Positions 46,969 through 57,811 of a stretch of DNA of 64,000 nucleotides are shown in pieces; position 1 is the first letter of the stretch; the number at the start of each line of letters is the position of its first letter. The notes beneath the pieces were generated by a model. That model ran no database searches. It was not told where the DNA came from and was given only the letters and a program-made list of their open reading frames with translations. Source of the stretch: Paenibacillus bovis (lineage in GTDB: Bacteria; Bacillota; Bacilli; Bacillales; Bacillaceae_C); contig VEFU01000001.1 of assembly GCA_007679095.1 (NCBI GenBank), positions 124,001 through 188,000 on the forward strand, written 5' to 3'. Made by a program: the position numbers and the translations under genes.

Positions 46969-47915
46969 GTAGATCGACTCTCCTTTAATAATAAATAAAT
47001 GAAATAAACACCACCAACAAAGTTAACAATGACACTTAATGTTGTAGAAAAGCTAAAGACCCGTTCTACTACCCATTGCCCGCCAACTAGAGCAATTGCA
47101 CTCATTGCAACGGCACCGCTAATCAATATACTGTGTTTATATGTTTTAAAGAATTGGTAGGATAAGTTGGCAACAATTAAGCCAAAAAATGTGATTGGCC
47201 CAACTAGAGCAGTAGAAACAGCAATTAAGACAGAGGAAATGATTAACATCTGCTTTACTAGCTTGTCATATGCTACTCCAAGATTAATTGCTGTATCACG
47301 ACCTAACGATAATACATCTAAGTGAGGTAGTGTCCTCCAACCGATAAGAATCACAATCCCGATTATGAATAAAGCGATCCAAACAAGATCAGAACTTATA
47401 TTATTAAAACTTGCAAACATTCTATCTTGTACAATTGAAAATTCATTTGGATCAATTAGCACTTGAAGGAAGGTTGTAACACTTCCGAAAAATGTTCCGA
47501 CAATAATACCTACTAATAGTAAGAAGTAGATTGGTCGTTGACCCTTTTTAAATAAAAATTGATAAAGTAGTAAAGCAAAAATAATCATCGCTACTACTGA
47601 CAAAATGAAATTGACTTGTCTGTTTACAATCGTAATATGGTCAGATCCTAAAAAGAAAATAGCTAATGTTTGTATTAACAAATATAAGGAGTCCAACCCC
47701 ATAATACTTGGTGTTAATATACGATTATGGGTAATTGTTTGAAAGACAACAGTTGCATAAGCTATTGCTACTCCCGTTATTACCATCGCTAATACTTTCA
47801 TTGTCCTTCTCGGGAGAGCATAGTCAAAGCTGCCATTTAAGTCATGAAATAAGTATATTCCACAAAAGCCTAGAGCAATTACAGTTAAAATTATTAGTTT
47901 AGTAGAATTACGCAT
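46965..47915 (-). CDS. siderophore ABC transporter permease, YclO-like
   Basis: FecCD-type permease, about 316 residues, with eight to ten helices. ITPSIMGLDSLYLLIQT near 70 and the cytoplasmic LGRDTAINLGVAYDKL near 220 fit the family. ATG at 47915 has GGAGG 8 nt upstream and overlaps the first permease gene by 8 bp. Confidence 0.85.
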   Translation of the reverse strand: MRNSTKLIILTVIALGFCGIYLFHDLNGSFDYALPRRTMKVLAMVITGVAIAYATVVFQTITHNRILTPSIMGLDSLYLLIQTLAIFFLGSDHITIVNRQVNFILSVVAMIIFALLLYQFLFKKGQRPIYFLLLVGIIVGTFFGSVTTFLQVLIDPNEFSIVQDRMFASFNNISSDLVWIALFIIGIVILIGWRTLPHLDVLSLGRDTAINLGVAYDKLVKQMLIISSVLIAVSTALVGPITFFGLIVANLSYQFFKTYKHSILISGAVAMSAIALVGGQWVVERVFSFSTTLSVIVNFVGGVYFIYLLLKESRST

Positions 47916-48858
47916 ATGCTTTCCTCCGGAACAGTAGGTAAAGGAAAATACCACTTCCAATGACTCCTACCATTAAACTAATAGAAATTTCATAAGGATA
48001 TATTAGGACTCTGCCTAAAATATCGCATATTAGAAGGAAAGTAGCTCCTAATAGGGCCGTTTGTGGTAACGTTTTTTGCAAATGATCCCCTTTGATAATC
48101 GATATAATATTAGGGATGATAAGTCCTAAGAACGGAATCATTCCTACAGTTAGTACAACTGTTGCAGTTATTAATGCAACAAGAATTAATCCGATATTAA
48201 CTATTCTTTTATAATGCAGGCCGAGATTTTTGGCAAAGTCCTCTCCCATACCAGCAACGGTAAAACGATTTGCAAATAAATATGCAATAACGATGATTGG
48301 AATACTTATATATAATAATTCATAGCGCCCTTTCATAATCATTGAAAAGTCACCTTGTAACCATGCAGACATGTTTTGAATAACATCAGCTCTATACGCA
48401 AAAAACGTTGTTAAGGAAGATAAGATATTCCCGAACATGAGCCCTACAAGTGGAATGAAGATGGCATCCTTAAACTTTATGCGATTGAGAATTTGCATAA
48501 ATAACAGGGTTCCACCTAATGCAAAAGCAAACGCTACTAGCATTTTCGTAAACATTGTTGCATTTGCGAATAAGAGCATCGACACTAAAATACCAAGTCT
48601 CGTAGCATCTAGTGTTCCTGCTGTTGTAGGAGATACAAATTTATTTCGACTAAGCTGTTGCATTATTAGTCCAGCAATACTCATTCCCGCTCCAGCTAGT
48701 AATATAGCAAAAAGTCTAGGGAGTCTGCTAATGAGAAATATTTCAGTCTCCTCAGATGTAAAATCTAGCAAATCTAGAGGAGTTATATTACTGACACCAA
48801 TGAATAGTGACAGTATGGAGGCAACAATTAGCCCGATAAGTAAATACCATGTTTTCAT
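47908..48858 (-). CDS. siderophore ABC transporter permease, YclN-like
   Basis: First gene of the operon, about 316 residues, FecCD type: LPRLFAILLAGAGMSIAGLIMQ near 45 and GEDFAKNLGLHYKRI near 205. ATG at 48858 with GAGGG about 5 nt upstream. The promoter is flanked by two Fur boxes, so uptake is induced by iron lack. Substrate likely a catecholate or petrobactin-type siderophore (inference). Confidence 0.87.
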   Translation of the reverse strand: MKTWYLLIGLIVASILSLFIGVSNITPLDLLDFTSEETEIFLISRLPRLFAILLAGAGMSIAGLIMQQLSRNKFVSPTTAGTLDATRLGILVSMLLFANATMFTKMLVAFAFALGGTLLFMQILNRIKFKDAIFIPLVGLMFGNILSSLTTFFAYRADVIQNMSAWLQGDFSMIMKGRYELLYISIPIIVIAYLFANRFTVAGMGEDFAKNLGLHYKRIVNIGLILVALITATVVLTVGMIPFLGLIIPNIISIIKGDHLQKTLPQTALLGATFLLICDILGRVLIYPYEISISLMVGVIGSGIFLYLLFRRKAYA

Positions 48859-48897
48859 AGAAACCCTCAGCACCTGTTTGATTTTTCTGTCTTTAAT

Positions 48898-48971
48898 TGA
48901 AAATCATTATCAATTCAATTATATCATGGACAACACCCAAGTCAATCAATAATTGATAATGATTATCAATT
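48898..48971 (-). promoter_or_regulatory. promoter with two Fur boxes
   Basis: TTGACT (48940-48945) and TATAAT (48918-48923) are 16 bp apart on the minus strand. The near-perfect Fur box ATTGATAATGATTATCAAT (48952-48970) lies just upstream, and TTGATAATGATTTTCAA (about 48898-48914) lies just downstream. Both fit the GATAATGATTATCATTATC consensus. Confidence 0.92.
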
Positions 48972-49091
48972 GTGTATAAACTGTGACGACGGCTAATTTC
49001 TATCTTCAAATACCACTTCAATACCCAGATTTTGATAATTTGCAATTTTGTTTATTTGGATATATATTCATTTAAAAAAGGTTGTTATGGA

Positions 49092-49352
49092 ATGCTTGAA
49101 TACATACTTCTAACAAAAGATGTTATTGGGGATACATATGCCTTGGGAAAAGATAAGCTTGGGGGTAAACTAAGTGCTTACGCAATCCTAAATGAGGATG
49201 GATCCTATAAAGCGTATTCGAAATATTTTCGAAGTGAATATGACGATGTCGTTGGCTATGCGGAGAGTAGTATATTGGAACATGCTCTTGCACTAGCTAT
49301 TATCGATTTAGGAATGGAATGGCTAAAATTCAAGGAAGAAGGAATTATTTAA
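49092..49352 (+). CDS. hypothetical protein, 86 residues
   Basis: Reads MLEYILLTKDVIGDTYALGK and onward; no membrane helix and no signal peptide, mixed charge. AAAAGG lies about 10 nt upstream of the ATG. I recognise no family. It is isolated, with the Fur promoter on one side (divergent) and a repeat region on the other, so gene status is plausible but not certain. Confidence 0.5.
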   Translation: MLEYILLTKDVIGDTYALGKDKLGGKLSAYAILNEDGSYKAYSKYFRSEYDDVVGYAESSILEHALALAIIDLGMEWLKFKEEGII

Positions 49353-49440
49353 AACCTTTGAAACATCTATGACAATCTGGAGAGTATATTTTCAGTTTCC
49401 GCTGCCGATGTTGACTTATCGTAAGAATAGGAATGTCTCG

Positions 49441-49800
49441 CTCGCTAGCCGCTAGGAGCCTAAGCTAAACAGGTGCGACTAGAGCACCGACGAGGCTTCT
49501 CCGAACCTTGTCTAGCGAACAGCGCTATCGGCTCGAGGTCAAACAACCTGAGACAAGAAAGGAAAAGAACTGCTTCCTTCGTCTCAGGTTATTTGCTTGT
49601 CGCGGGCACGCAATGAAGTACGGATATACTAGTGCAGGCGAAGCGACAGGAATTCGTTGTTTGATCCTGCCAACAGGATGTTGTGCTTTTAGCCTGCATT
49701 CTTCATTTATGACCTTCCCCTTTTCTATGCTCCTGCAAAGCGTAGTGTATTTCCGTAGCGGTAAAGTTAGCATCTGTTCGGGTTTATTACTAAAATGATT
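49441..49800. repeat. degenerate mosaic of palindromic repeats
   Basis: Contains CTCGCTAGCCGCTAGGAGCC and CTATCGGCTCGAGG, which read like the two sides of one GC-rich element, then a strong hairpin CCTGAGAC...GTCTCAGG (49549-49588, with AGAAAGG/CCTTC inside), then a CAGGAT/ATCCTG region and a fragment GTAGTGTATTTCCG (49742-49755) that matches the 32241 element. No gene is supported here. Its open frames are by-products of the repeats. Confidence 0.65.
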
Positions 49801-49821
49801 GCTCCATCTTTCTTTATTTAA

Positions 49822-50009
49822 GTCTCTGTTAAAGTTCATTGTTGTTAACAACTTAGTTGATTGTAGCGGATGTACACGAGACTCCTGCGGGAACAGCACG
49901 AGCCGAAGATCCACTTGGCAAAGCGGTTTTCTTTGCCAAGTTAGCTGAGGCCGTGCCCGCGGAAAGCGAGTGTACAGGAGCGAAAATCAACAACAGAGAT
50001 TAACAGAGC
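49822..50009. mobile_element. MITE-like palindromic element, copy B
   Basis: 188 bp, same family as copy A, flanked by the perfect 9-bp repeat TTTATTTAA (49813-49821 and 50010-50018). The right-hand copy of that repeat contains the glpK stop codon (50011-50013), so the insertion happened exactly at the end of glpK and preserved it. The end of the element now forms the region after glpK. Confidence 0.93.
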
Positions 50010-50010
50010 T

Positions 50011-51504
<1,494 letters not shown>

Positions 51505-51518
51505 TTACACTACCTCCA

Positions 51519-53153
51519 TCATTTGAAAGTTGTTGCCCTAGCTATTTCCTCATTTAGATCCTCCACATAATGTGACTTTTCCTCGTCTGTCCAATTAAAA
51601 ATCATTGCCATTTCTTCGATTATTTTATGCTTCCACTTATCTACTTTTTGCATATCAAATAATAAGTAACCCGTTCTTCTTAGGAAAAAATCTGTCGGTT
51701 TCACAACCATTTCATGATGAATACTATAAAGTAATTGTGCGTGTAAACTAGGTGGCAGATTAGATCCCTCATTATTCGTAAGGTAAGACAACACTTTATC
51801 TACATTCGTACCATATAACTTCGCTAATTTATAGCTATCCTCCTTCGTTAAACCAAAACTTTCTGCTTCCTGGGCTTTCTCCTCTAAAAAAGAATCGAGT
51901 TGCGCAGATCCCCCAACATCTCCACCAGAAATGCGAAGCTTTTTTGTTATACAAGGGCTAGTTGCCTTCCCAAGTTGATGTACAATTAGGTTAACTACCT
52001 TTTCAGCCATTTTACGGTAGCCAGTTAATTTACCACCAGCAATAGTAATTAATCCTGTGTCAGATTCCCATATTTCATCTTTTCTCGATACTTCCGAAGG
52101 ACCCTTTCCCTCTTCATGAATTAATGGCCTTACACCTGCCCAACTTGACTCTATGTCTGAATCGGTAAGCTTAATATCAGGAAACATATAATGTATAGCG
52201 TTAAGTATATACGTACAATCCTCACGTGTAACATGTAATTCACCCGGATCTCCATCATAAAAGGTATCTGTCGTCCCTACATATGTTTTTCCTTCGCGTG
52301 GAATGGCAAACACCATACGACCATCAGGTGTATCAAAGTAAACGGATTGTGAAAGCGGAAAGGTCGTTTGATCAAACACAAGATGGACACCTTTCGATAG
52401 TTTTAAGTGTTTCTCTTCAATTGTTCCTTCCTTTTTCCGAACCTCATCCACCCAAGGCCCTGCTGCATTGACCACTTTGCGAGCACGAATTACATGATGA
52501 GAATTGGATATCAGATCAACTATATTAACGCCAACAATGATACCTTGATCATAAATAAAGCTATCTGCTTTAACGTAATTCATAATATGTGCTCCTCTTT
52601 CATGAGCAGCTTTCATCACTTCAATTGTTAATCGTGCATCGTCTGTACGATATTCCACATAGAATCCACTACCTAATAATCCATCTTCCTTTATATATGG
52701 AACTTTTTCTAATGTTTCTTCCCTTGTTAACATCGTTTTGCGTTCTGTTTTTTTCACTCCTGCAAGGTAATCATAAATGGTAAGTCCGATAGCTGTCGTA
52801 AACTTGCCAAATGTGCCTCCTTTATGAAAAGGGAGAATCATCCATTCTGGCGTAGTTACATGAGGACCATTTTCATAAACAATTGCCCGTTCTTTACCTA
52901 AATCTGCTACTTCCTTGATTTCAAATTGCTTTAAGTACCTTAATCCTCCATGTATTAGTTTCGTAGAGCGACTAGATGTTCCAGCTGCAAAGTCTTGCAT
53001 TTCAACTAATGCTACCTTTAAACCACGTGAAACTGCGTCGAGAGCAATTCCAGCACCCGTTATTCCGCCACCAATAACTAGTAAATCATATTCTGTATTA
53101 CACATAACTTGTATTAGCTGATTTCTGCTAAATGCGGAAAAATCACCCATCAT
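51519..53153 (-). CDS. glpD: aerobic glycerol-3-phosphate dehydrogenase
   Basis: Membrane-associated FAD enzyme that oxidises glycerol-3-phosphate to dihydroxyacetone phosphate and feeds the quinone pool. 544 residues: FAD motif LLVIGGGITGAGIALDAVSR near 25, GTSSRSTKLIHGGLRYL near 60, and HLVFDQTTFPLS near 255. ATG at 53153 with AAGGAGAG upstream. Its leader has a terminator hairpin and thus likely antitermination by GlpP. Confidence 0.94.
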   Translation of the reverse strand: MMGDFSAFSRNQLIQVMCNTEYDLLVIGGGITGAGIALDAVSRGLKVALVEMQDFAAGTSSRSTKLIHGGLRYLKQFEIKEVADLGKERAIVYENGPHVTTPEWMILPFHKGGTFGKFTTAIGLTIYDYLAGVKKTERKTMLTREETLEKVPYIKEDGLLGSGFYVEYRTDDARLTIEVMKAAHERGAHIMNYVKADSFIYDQGIIVGVNIVDLISNSHHVIRARKVVNAAGPWVDEVRKKEGTIEEKHLKLSKGVHLVFDQTTFPLSQSVYFDTPDGRMVFAIPREGKTYVGTTDTFYDGDPGELHVTREDCTYILNAIHYMFPDIKLTDSDIESSWAGVRPLIHEEGKGPSEVSRKDEIWESDTGLITIAGGKLTGYRKMAEKVVNLIVHQLGKATSPCITKKLRISGGDVGGSAQLDSFLEEKAQEAESFGLTKEDSYKLAKLYGTNVDKVLSYLTNNEGSNLPPSLHAQLLYSIHHEMVVKPTDFFLRRTGYLLFDMQKVDKWKHKIIEEMAMIFNWTDEEKSHYVEDLNEEIARATTFK

Positions 53154-53215
53154 GGCTCTCTCCTTCGTAACTCAGCATTCTTCTTAATTTGCTATAAATT
53201 GTTACGTGTTATACT

Positions 53216-53272
53216 AACAAAAACAGACTAGCCCGAACACTATTGCAACTATGCCTTAATGTCGTCTAGTCT
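53216..53272 (-). terminator. glpD leader terminator, likely GlpP-controlled
   Basis: On the minus strand AGACTAG (53266-53272) and CTAGTCT (53225-53231) enclose a 34-nt loop with further pairing possible, followed by GTTTTTGTT. It lies between promoter and glpD start, as in B. subtilis, where GlpP with glycerol-3-phosphate allows read-through. glpP is not in view. Confidence 0.7.
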
Positions 53273-53284
53273 TACATTTCTATT

Positions 53285-53314
53285 ATTATATGATGCTCGT
53301 TAGTTTATTATCAA
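53285..53314 (-). promoter_or_regulatory. promoter of glpD-glpK
   Basis: TTGATA (53309-53314) and perfect TATAAT (53285-53290) 18 bp apart on the minus strand, about 15 bp upstream of the leader hairpin. Confidence 0.7.
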
Positions 53315-53326
53315 TCACATTAAGAC

Positions 53327-54817
53327 TTATAAACTCTTATTTACATCATATATTTCCCCAAAAGTATCCTTTAAAACAGAATATATTTTTTGAAAAACAG
53401 GGAACATTTTGGCGTATACTTCCCCATTCGATACATTTGGTTCAAATACTTGTTCATTTTCGTTCATGTTAGTACAGGCTTCTTCTAATGAATGATAAGC
53501 ACCAGTTCCGACTGCAGCTAATATTGCAGCGCCAACAGCGGGACCACCTGAGTTAGAAGAAGTTACTACTTTTGTTTGCAATAGATCCGCAAATATTTGC
53601 ATCCATAAAGAACTCTTCGTACCTCCTCCAATGATACTTACTTCATCAAAGGTAAGGTCAAGATCCCTAGATATTGCAAATGAGTCATTAAGTGCAAATG
53701 CAACACCTTCTAATACAGCTCTCGTCATATCTCCTCTAGTATGAGTTGGGCTCAAGCCTATAAATGTCCCTCTTGCAAACGGATCATTATGAGGTGTTCT
53801 TTCCCCACTTAAATAAGGTAGGAAATACAGTCCATTACTGCCTGCTGGTGAAGCTTCTGCCTCCTGTAATAACTGATCATAATCACCATCATGTATGTCT
53901 TCTATCCACCATTTTAATGAGGCTGCAGCAGACAGCATTACTCCCATAACATGCCATTTTCCGGTAGCATCACAGAAGGAGTGCAAACGATTATTTTCAT
54001 CAACGGAATAGGATTTCTGAGGAGAAAAAACAACGCCCGAAGTACCTAAAGAAATTAATGCTGTACCTTCTTGAATAATACCGCTTCCGACTGCACCAGC
54101 AGCATTATCACCACCACCAGCAACAACTTTAACACCTACTGGAAGTCCTGTTTCGTTAGATGTGTTCTCATTAATTTCTGCAGCTACCTCGTAAGATTCA
54201 TACACTTTTGGTAACATATCTTCATTAATTCCGATAATATCTAATACTTCCTGTGACCAAGTACGTTTTTCAACATTGAAATACAGTGTACCAGAGGCAT
54301 CCGAAACATCTGTAAACATCTCGCCTGTTAATTTATATCCAATGAAATCCTTCGGTAACATAAAATAACGGACTTGATTAAAGATTTCAGGCTCATTCTT
54401 TTTCAACCAAAGAATTTTTGGTGCCGTAAAGCCTGTAATCGCCATATTTCCAGTATGTTTCGTTAGAAATTCTCTTCCAACTTCATTATTTAAGTAAAGA
54501 CATTCTTCATGAGTACGTTGATCATTCCATAAAATGGCCGGTGTTAACACTTCACCATTTTTATCTAATGCTACCATTCCATGCATCTGACCACTTAAAC
54601 CAATACCTGCTATATTACTAGCTTGTACTTCTTTTAAAATCTCTTGAATGCCTGCGACAGTTGCATCCCACCAATCCATCGGATGTTGTTCGGACCATCC
54701 AGGGTGGGGGTGATATATCGGATATTCCTTTGTAACTTGTTTTTCAATATGACCTGGTTTCACCATATAAACGATCTTTACACCGGATGTACCTAGGTCA
54801 ATTCCAAGATACCCCAT
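53327..54817 (-). CDS. xylB: xylulokinase
   Basis: Phosphorylates D-xylulose to xylulose-5-phosphate for the pentose phosphate pathway. 496 residues, FGGY family: YLGIDLGTSGVKIVY at the start, GLSGQMHGMVALD near 78, and GAVLEGVAF-type segment RAVLEGVAFALND near 375. ATG at 54817 with GAAGGTGA 4 nt upstream. Third gene of xylA-xylR-xylB, 13 bp after xylR. Confidence 0.94.
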   Translation of the reverse strand: MGYLGIDLGTSGVKIVYMVKPGHIEKQVTKEYPIYHPHPGWSEQHPMDWWDATVAGIQEILKEVQASNIAGIGLSGQMHGMVALDKNGEVLTPAILWNDQRTHEECLYLNNEVGREFLTKHTGNMAITGFTAPKILWLKKNEPEIFNQVRYFMLPKDFIGYKLTGEMFTDVSDASGTLYFNVEKRTWSQEVLDIIGINEDMLPKVYESYEVAAEINENTSNETGLPVGVKVVAGGGDNAAGAVGSGIIQEGTALISLGTSGVVFSPQKSYSVDENNRLHSFCDATGKWHVMGVMLSAAASLKWWIEDIHDGDYDQLLQEAEASPAGSNGLYFLPYLSGERTPHNDPFARGTFIGLSPTHTRGDMTRAVLEGVAFALNDSFAISRDLDLTFDEVSIIGGGTKSSLWMQIFADLLQTKVVTSSNSGGPAVGAAILAAVGTGAYHSLEEACTNMNENEQVFEPNVSNGEVYAKMFPVFQKIYSVLKDTFGEIYDVNKSL

Positions 54818-54830
54818 AACTTCACCTTCT

Positions 54831-55997
54831 TTACTCTTCATCTGTTAAAAATAGTTGTTTATAAGGCGTAATTGCAGCACCTAATATGGATGAATCTGTA
54901 TATAGCGTAGAAAAATTAATTTCTACATCTTGTTCATTGTGAAAAACAGCTTGGGAAAAAACAAAATTTCGTAACTCTGTTATTAAATGTTCACTATACT
55001 TTGCAAGCTCGCCACCAATAATAATTTGTTTTGGATCAATTGCTAATAAGATGTTTTGTATACCTAGTGAAATATTGTACAAATATTTTTTCACTACAAA
55101 TTGCGCATCTTCATCACTCGCAATATACCTCTCCATTATGTCAACAAGGTTTGGTTGTACTATTTCTGTTTGTTCCTTATACATAGTAAGCAATGCTGTT
55201 TCTGAACTAAACAGTTCCCAACAGCCTGTTCTTCCACAACTACAAATTCTGTCCGAATTTCCGATATGCATATGTCCAAACTCACCAGCACGTTCCTTAT
55301 TCCCTTTATAGAAGCCATCCTTAGACATAATCGATGTACCAATTCCTTCTGTAATTGATACATAAACTGTATGATCATCAGAGGCTTGCTTGTTAAGCAC
55401 TAGTTCACCTAATGCACCTGCATTTGCCTCATTTTCAATATAGAGAGGAAATGCAAACATATCCTTAAGAAATTGTAGTGAAAATTGTTTTACTCCAAGA
55501 TTAGGTGCTAATTCTAATACAAATTGATCCCTGTTAACTGTTCCTGGAACAGAAATACCAATCCCCATAATGCATTCACTTGGGATTTGTAATTCTTTAA
55601 TTATTTCTTGTATTACTTCAGCCATTTTAACCATGGCTTGACGGAAACCAGAAGTTGTCTTGAGTTCAACTAAGGAAAATTCTTTCCTTAGTTGAATCTC
55701 ACAAAATAGATTAATTAACACCAATTTTACTTTTGATGGCGTTATTTCCACACCAATTGAATATCGCGAATTAGGAAGAAGGCGGACTATTTTTGGTTTA
55801 CGTCCGCCTGTAGAATTAGCAACTCCAGCTTCATCTACTAGCCCATCTTCCATTAAACTAGTAATATTAGAAGTTACTGTTGGTATACTTAAATTTGTAA
55901 TTCGTGAAATTTCTAATTTTGTTAATTGGCGATGCTCAAAAAGTGTTGCTAAAACTTTATCTCTGTTCATCATTTTCTCATGCTGCTGAAAATACAT
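54831..55997 (-). CDS. xylR: xylose repressor, ROK family
   Basis: 388 residues: N-terminal winged helix-turn-helix (about 15-70; LTKLEISRITNLSIPTVTSNI) and a ROK domain with the zinc motif CSCGRTGCWE near 250 and an ATP/sugar segment VSITEGIGTSIM near 205. Represses the xyl genes without xylose. Here it lies inside the operon and in the same direction as xylA and xylB, unlike the divergent xylR of B. subtilis. Confidence 0.9.
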   Translation of the reverse strand: MYFQQHEKMMNRDKVLATLFEHRQLTKLEISRITNLSIPTVTSNITSLMEDGLVDEAGVANSTGGRKPKIVRLLPNSRYSIGVEITPSKVKLVLINLFCEIQLRKEFSLVELKTTSGFRQAMVKMAEVIQEIIKELQIPSECIMGIGISVPGTVNRDQFVLELAPNLGVKQFSLQFLKDMFAFPLYIENEANAGALGELVLNKQASDDHTVYVSITEGIGTSIMSKDGFYKGNKERAGEFGHMHIGNSDRICSCGRTGCWELFSSETALLTMYKEQTEIVQPNLVDIMERYIASDEDAQFVVKKYLYNISLGIQNILLAIDPKQIIIGGELAKYSEHLITELRNFVFSQAVFHNEQDVEINFSTLYTDSSILGAAITPYKQLFLTDEE

Positions 55998-56015
55998 TTA
56001 CATCACCAATTCATA

Positions 56016-57344
56016 TTATTTTGTTTCATAAATATAATTGTTCACAATCGCTTCTAACATTTCCTGTCTGCCTGAACTTAGTTTGATATCGTTATTCCTT
56101 ATTGCGTATTCATATAGGTCATTTAAACCTACTTGCTCATTTACAATCTCTTTTCCAATCCCATTATCATAGGTTTCATAACGTTTAGCAATATTATCCT
56201 CAAGAACACCATCTTCTAGCAGTTTATGAGCGACTTTTAACCCCTTTGCAAAAGTATCCATTCCGGCAATATACGCGTGGAATAAATCCTCTGCTTCAAA
56301 TGAAGCTCTTCTAACTTTTGCATCAAAGTTTAGTCCACCTGGTGCAAGTCCACCCTGCTTCAATACTTCATACATTGCTAATGTTGCATCATACACATTT
56401 GTTGGAAATTGATCTGTATCCCACCCAAGTAATGTATCCCCTTGGTTTGCGTCAATACTTCCTAATGCACCATTGATTCTTGCCATATTTAACTCATGTT
56501 GGAATGTATGTCCTGCAAGAGTTGCGTGGTTCGCTTCGATATTTAATTTATAATCATTCTCTAAACCATATTTTCTTAAGAATCCTAATACAGTTGCTGT
56601 ATCAAAGTCATATTGATGTTTTGTAGGCTCTTTCGGCTTTGGTTCAATTAATAATTGACCAGTAAAGCCTATTTCCTTTTTATATGCCGCAACCATTTTT
56701 AATAAGCGAGCAAGGTTGTCTAATTCAAGTTCTGTGTTAGTATTTAAAAGTGTTTCATAACCTTCTCTACCGCCCCAAAGTACGTAGTTTTCACCACCAA
56801 GACGTTTCGTAATATCCATTGCAATCTTAATTTGCGCAGCAGTTCTCGCAAACACATCTGCATTAGATGAAGTGGCAGCACCGTGCATAAATACTCGATT
56901 ACTAAAAGCATTCGTTGTTCCCCACAACAGCTTAATTCCTGTTTCCTCCATCTTTTCTTCAATTAAGTCTACAATTTCAAATAAATTACGTTCGCTTTCA
57001 GCTAGTGTCTTTCCTTCAGGAGCAACATCTACATCATGGAAGCAGAAATATTCAATCCCTAGCTTTTCCATGAATTCAAAAGCCGCAACTACTCTTCTTT
57101 TCGCAAGTTCCATCGGATTCTCAATCGAATCCCATTCTCTCTCCATAGTAGGTAATCCAAATGGATCAGTACCACCAAACGTAAAAGTATGCCAGTAACT
57201 CATAGCAAACCTAAGGTGATCTTTCATCGGCTTATCCCCGACAATTTCATCTGCATTATAATGTTTAAATGCAAAAGGATTAGTTGAACTAGAACCCTCA
57301 TATTTAATTACCGGAATATCCTTGAATACTGCTTCTTTCAACAT
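56016..57344 (-). CDS. xylA: xylose isomerase
   Basis: Converts D-xylose to D-xylulose, using Mg, Mn or Co. About 442 residues. Catalytic histidine in [13 protein letters not shown] near 100 and metal-site residues in [17 protein letters not shown] near 230 and [13 protein letters not shown] near 270. The second ATG (57344) has AGAGGGG 7 nt upstream and is preferred to that at 57350. First gene of the operon, behind an operator and cre site. Confidence 0.94.
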   Translation of the reverse strand: MLKEAVFKDIPVIKYEGSSSTNPFAFKHYNADEIVGDKPMKDHLRFAMSYWHTFTFGGTDPFGLPTMEREWDSIENPMELAKRRVVAAFEFMEKLGIEYFCFHDVDVAPEGKTLAESERNLFEIVDLIEEKMEETGIKLLWGTTNAFSNRVFMHGAATSSNADVFARTAAQIKIAMDITKRLGGENYVLWGGREGYETLLNTNTELELDNLARLLKMVAAYKKEIGFTGQLLIEPKPKEPTKHQYDFDTATVLGFLRKYGLENDYKLNIEANHATLAGHTFQHELNMARINGALGSIDANQGDTLLGWDTDQFPTNVYDATLAMYEVLKQGGLAPGGLNFDAKVRRASFEAEDLFHAYIAGMDTFAKGLKVAHKLLEDGVLEDNIAKRYETYDNGIGKEIVNEQVGLNDLYEYAIRNNDIKLSSGRQEMLEAIVNNYIYETK

Positions 57345-57370
57345 CGACATACCCCTCTCAAAATTATTCC

Positions 57371-57454
57371 TGTAAGCATTTACTTAACTTCTAAATCCAA
57401 TATACATGTTTTTGAAACCACTTTCAATTACTTTTTAAATAAATTTTAAAAAGT
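57371..57454 (-). promoter_or_regulatory. xylA promoter with cre and candidate XylR operator
   Basis: TTGAAA (57422-57427) and TATATT (57399-57404) are 17 bp apart on the minus strand. Between -10 and start codon, TGTAAGCATTTACT (57371-57384) matches the cre consensus at 12 of 14 positions, suiting CcpA roadblock. Directly upstream of the -35 box is a 25-bp perfect palindrome, ACTTTTTAAA-taaat-TTTAAAAAGT (57430-57454), a candidate XylR operator. Confidence 0.65.
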
Positions 57455-57530
57455 TATTTAAAAACTATAACTACACAGGCTTTTCTTTGGGACTTACACA
57501 AAACAAATGTACCTTTCCACTTTTTTATTA

Positions 57531-57715
57531 GGCTCTGATAAAGTTCATTGGTGTTAACAACTTAGTTGATTGTAGCGGATGTACACGGACCTGCGGGAAC
57601 AGCACGAGCCGAAGATCCACTTAGCAAAGCGGTTTTCTTTGCAAAGTTAGCTGAGGCAGTGCCCGCGGAAAGCGAGTGTACTGGAGCGAAAATCAACAAC
57701 AGAGTTTAACAGAGC
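57531..57715. mobile_element. MITE-like palindromic element, copy C
   Basis: 185 bp of the same family, ends GGCTCTGATAAAG and TTTAACAGAGC, flanked by the perfect 9-bp repeat TTTTTATTA (57522-57530 and 57716-57724). It lies between the xylA promoter and the betaine transporter promoter. Slightly more diverged (a deletion near GTACACGGACC and a few substitutions). Confidence 0.92.
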
Positions 57716-57735
57716 TTTTTATTAAAAATAATCGA

Positions 57736-57781
57736 GTTTCAGTTAAATAAGAATTGGGAATGAAGCAATACTAAGTATATA
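57736..57781 (+). promoter_or_regulatory. overlapping sigma-B-like and sigma-A-like promoters
   Basis: GTTTCA (57736-57741) and GGGAAT (57756-57761), 14 bp apart, match the sigma-B pattern GTTTAA-N12-15-GGGTAT. TTGGGA (57754-57759) and TATATA (57776-57781), 16 bp apart, could be a sigma-A promoter. Dual control fits an osmoprotectant importer. Confidence 0.5.
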
Positions 57782-57811
57782 AATTCGATAATCCTCTTAA
57801 AGGAGTATGAT

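Noticed and set aside
49508-49914. Open frames across the mosaic and MITE copy B
   Set aside because: They cross element borders and consist of repeat sequence only.
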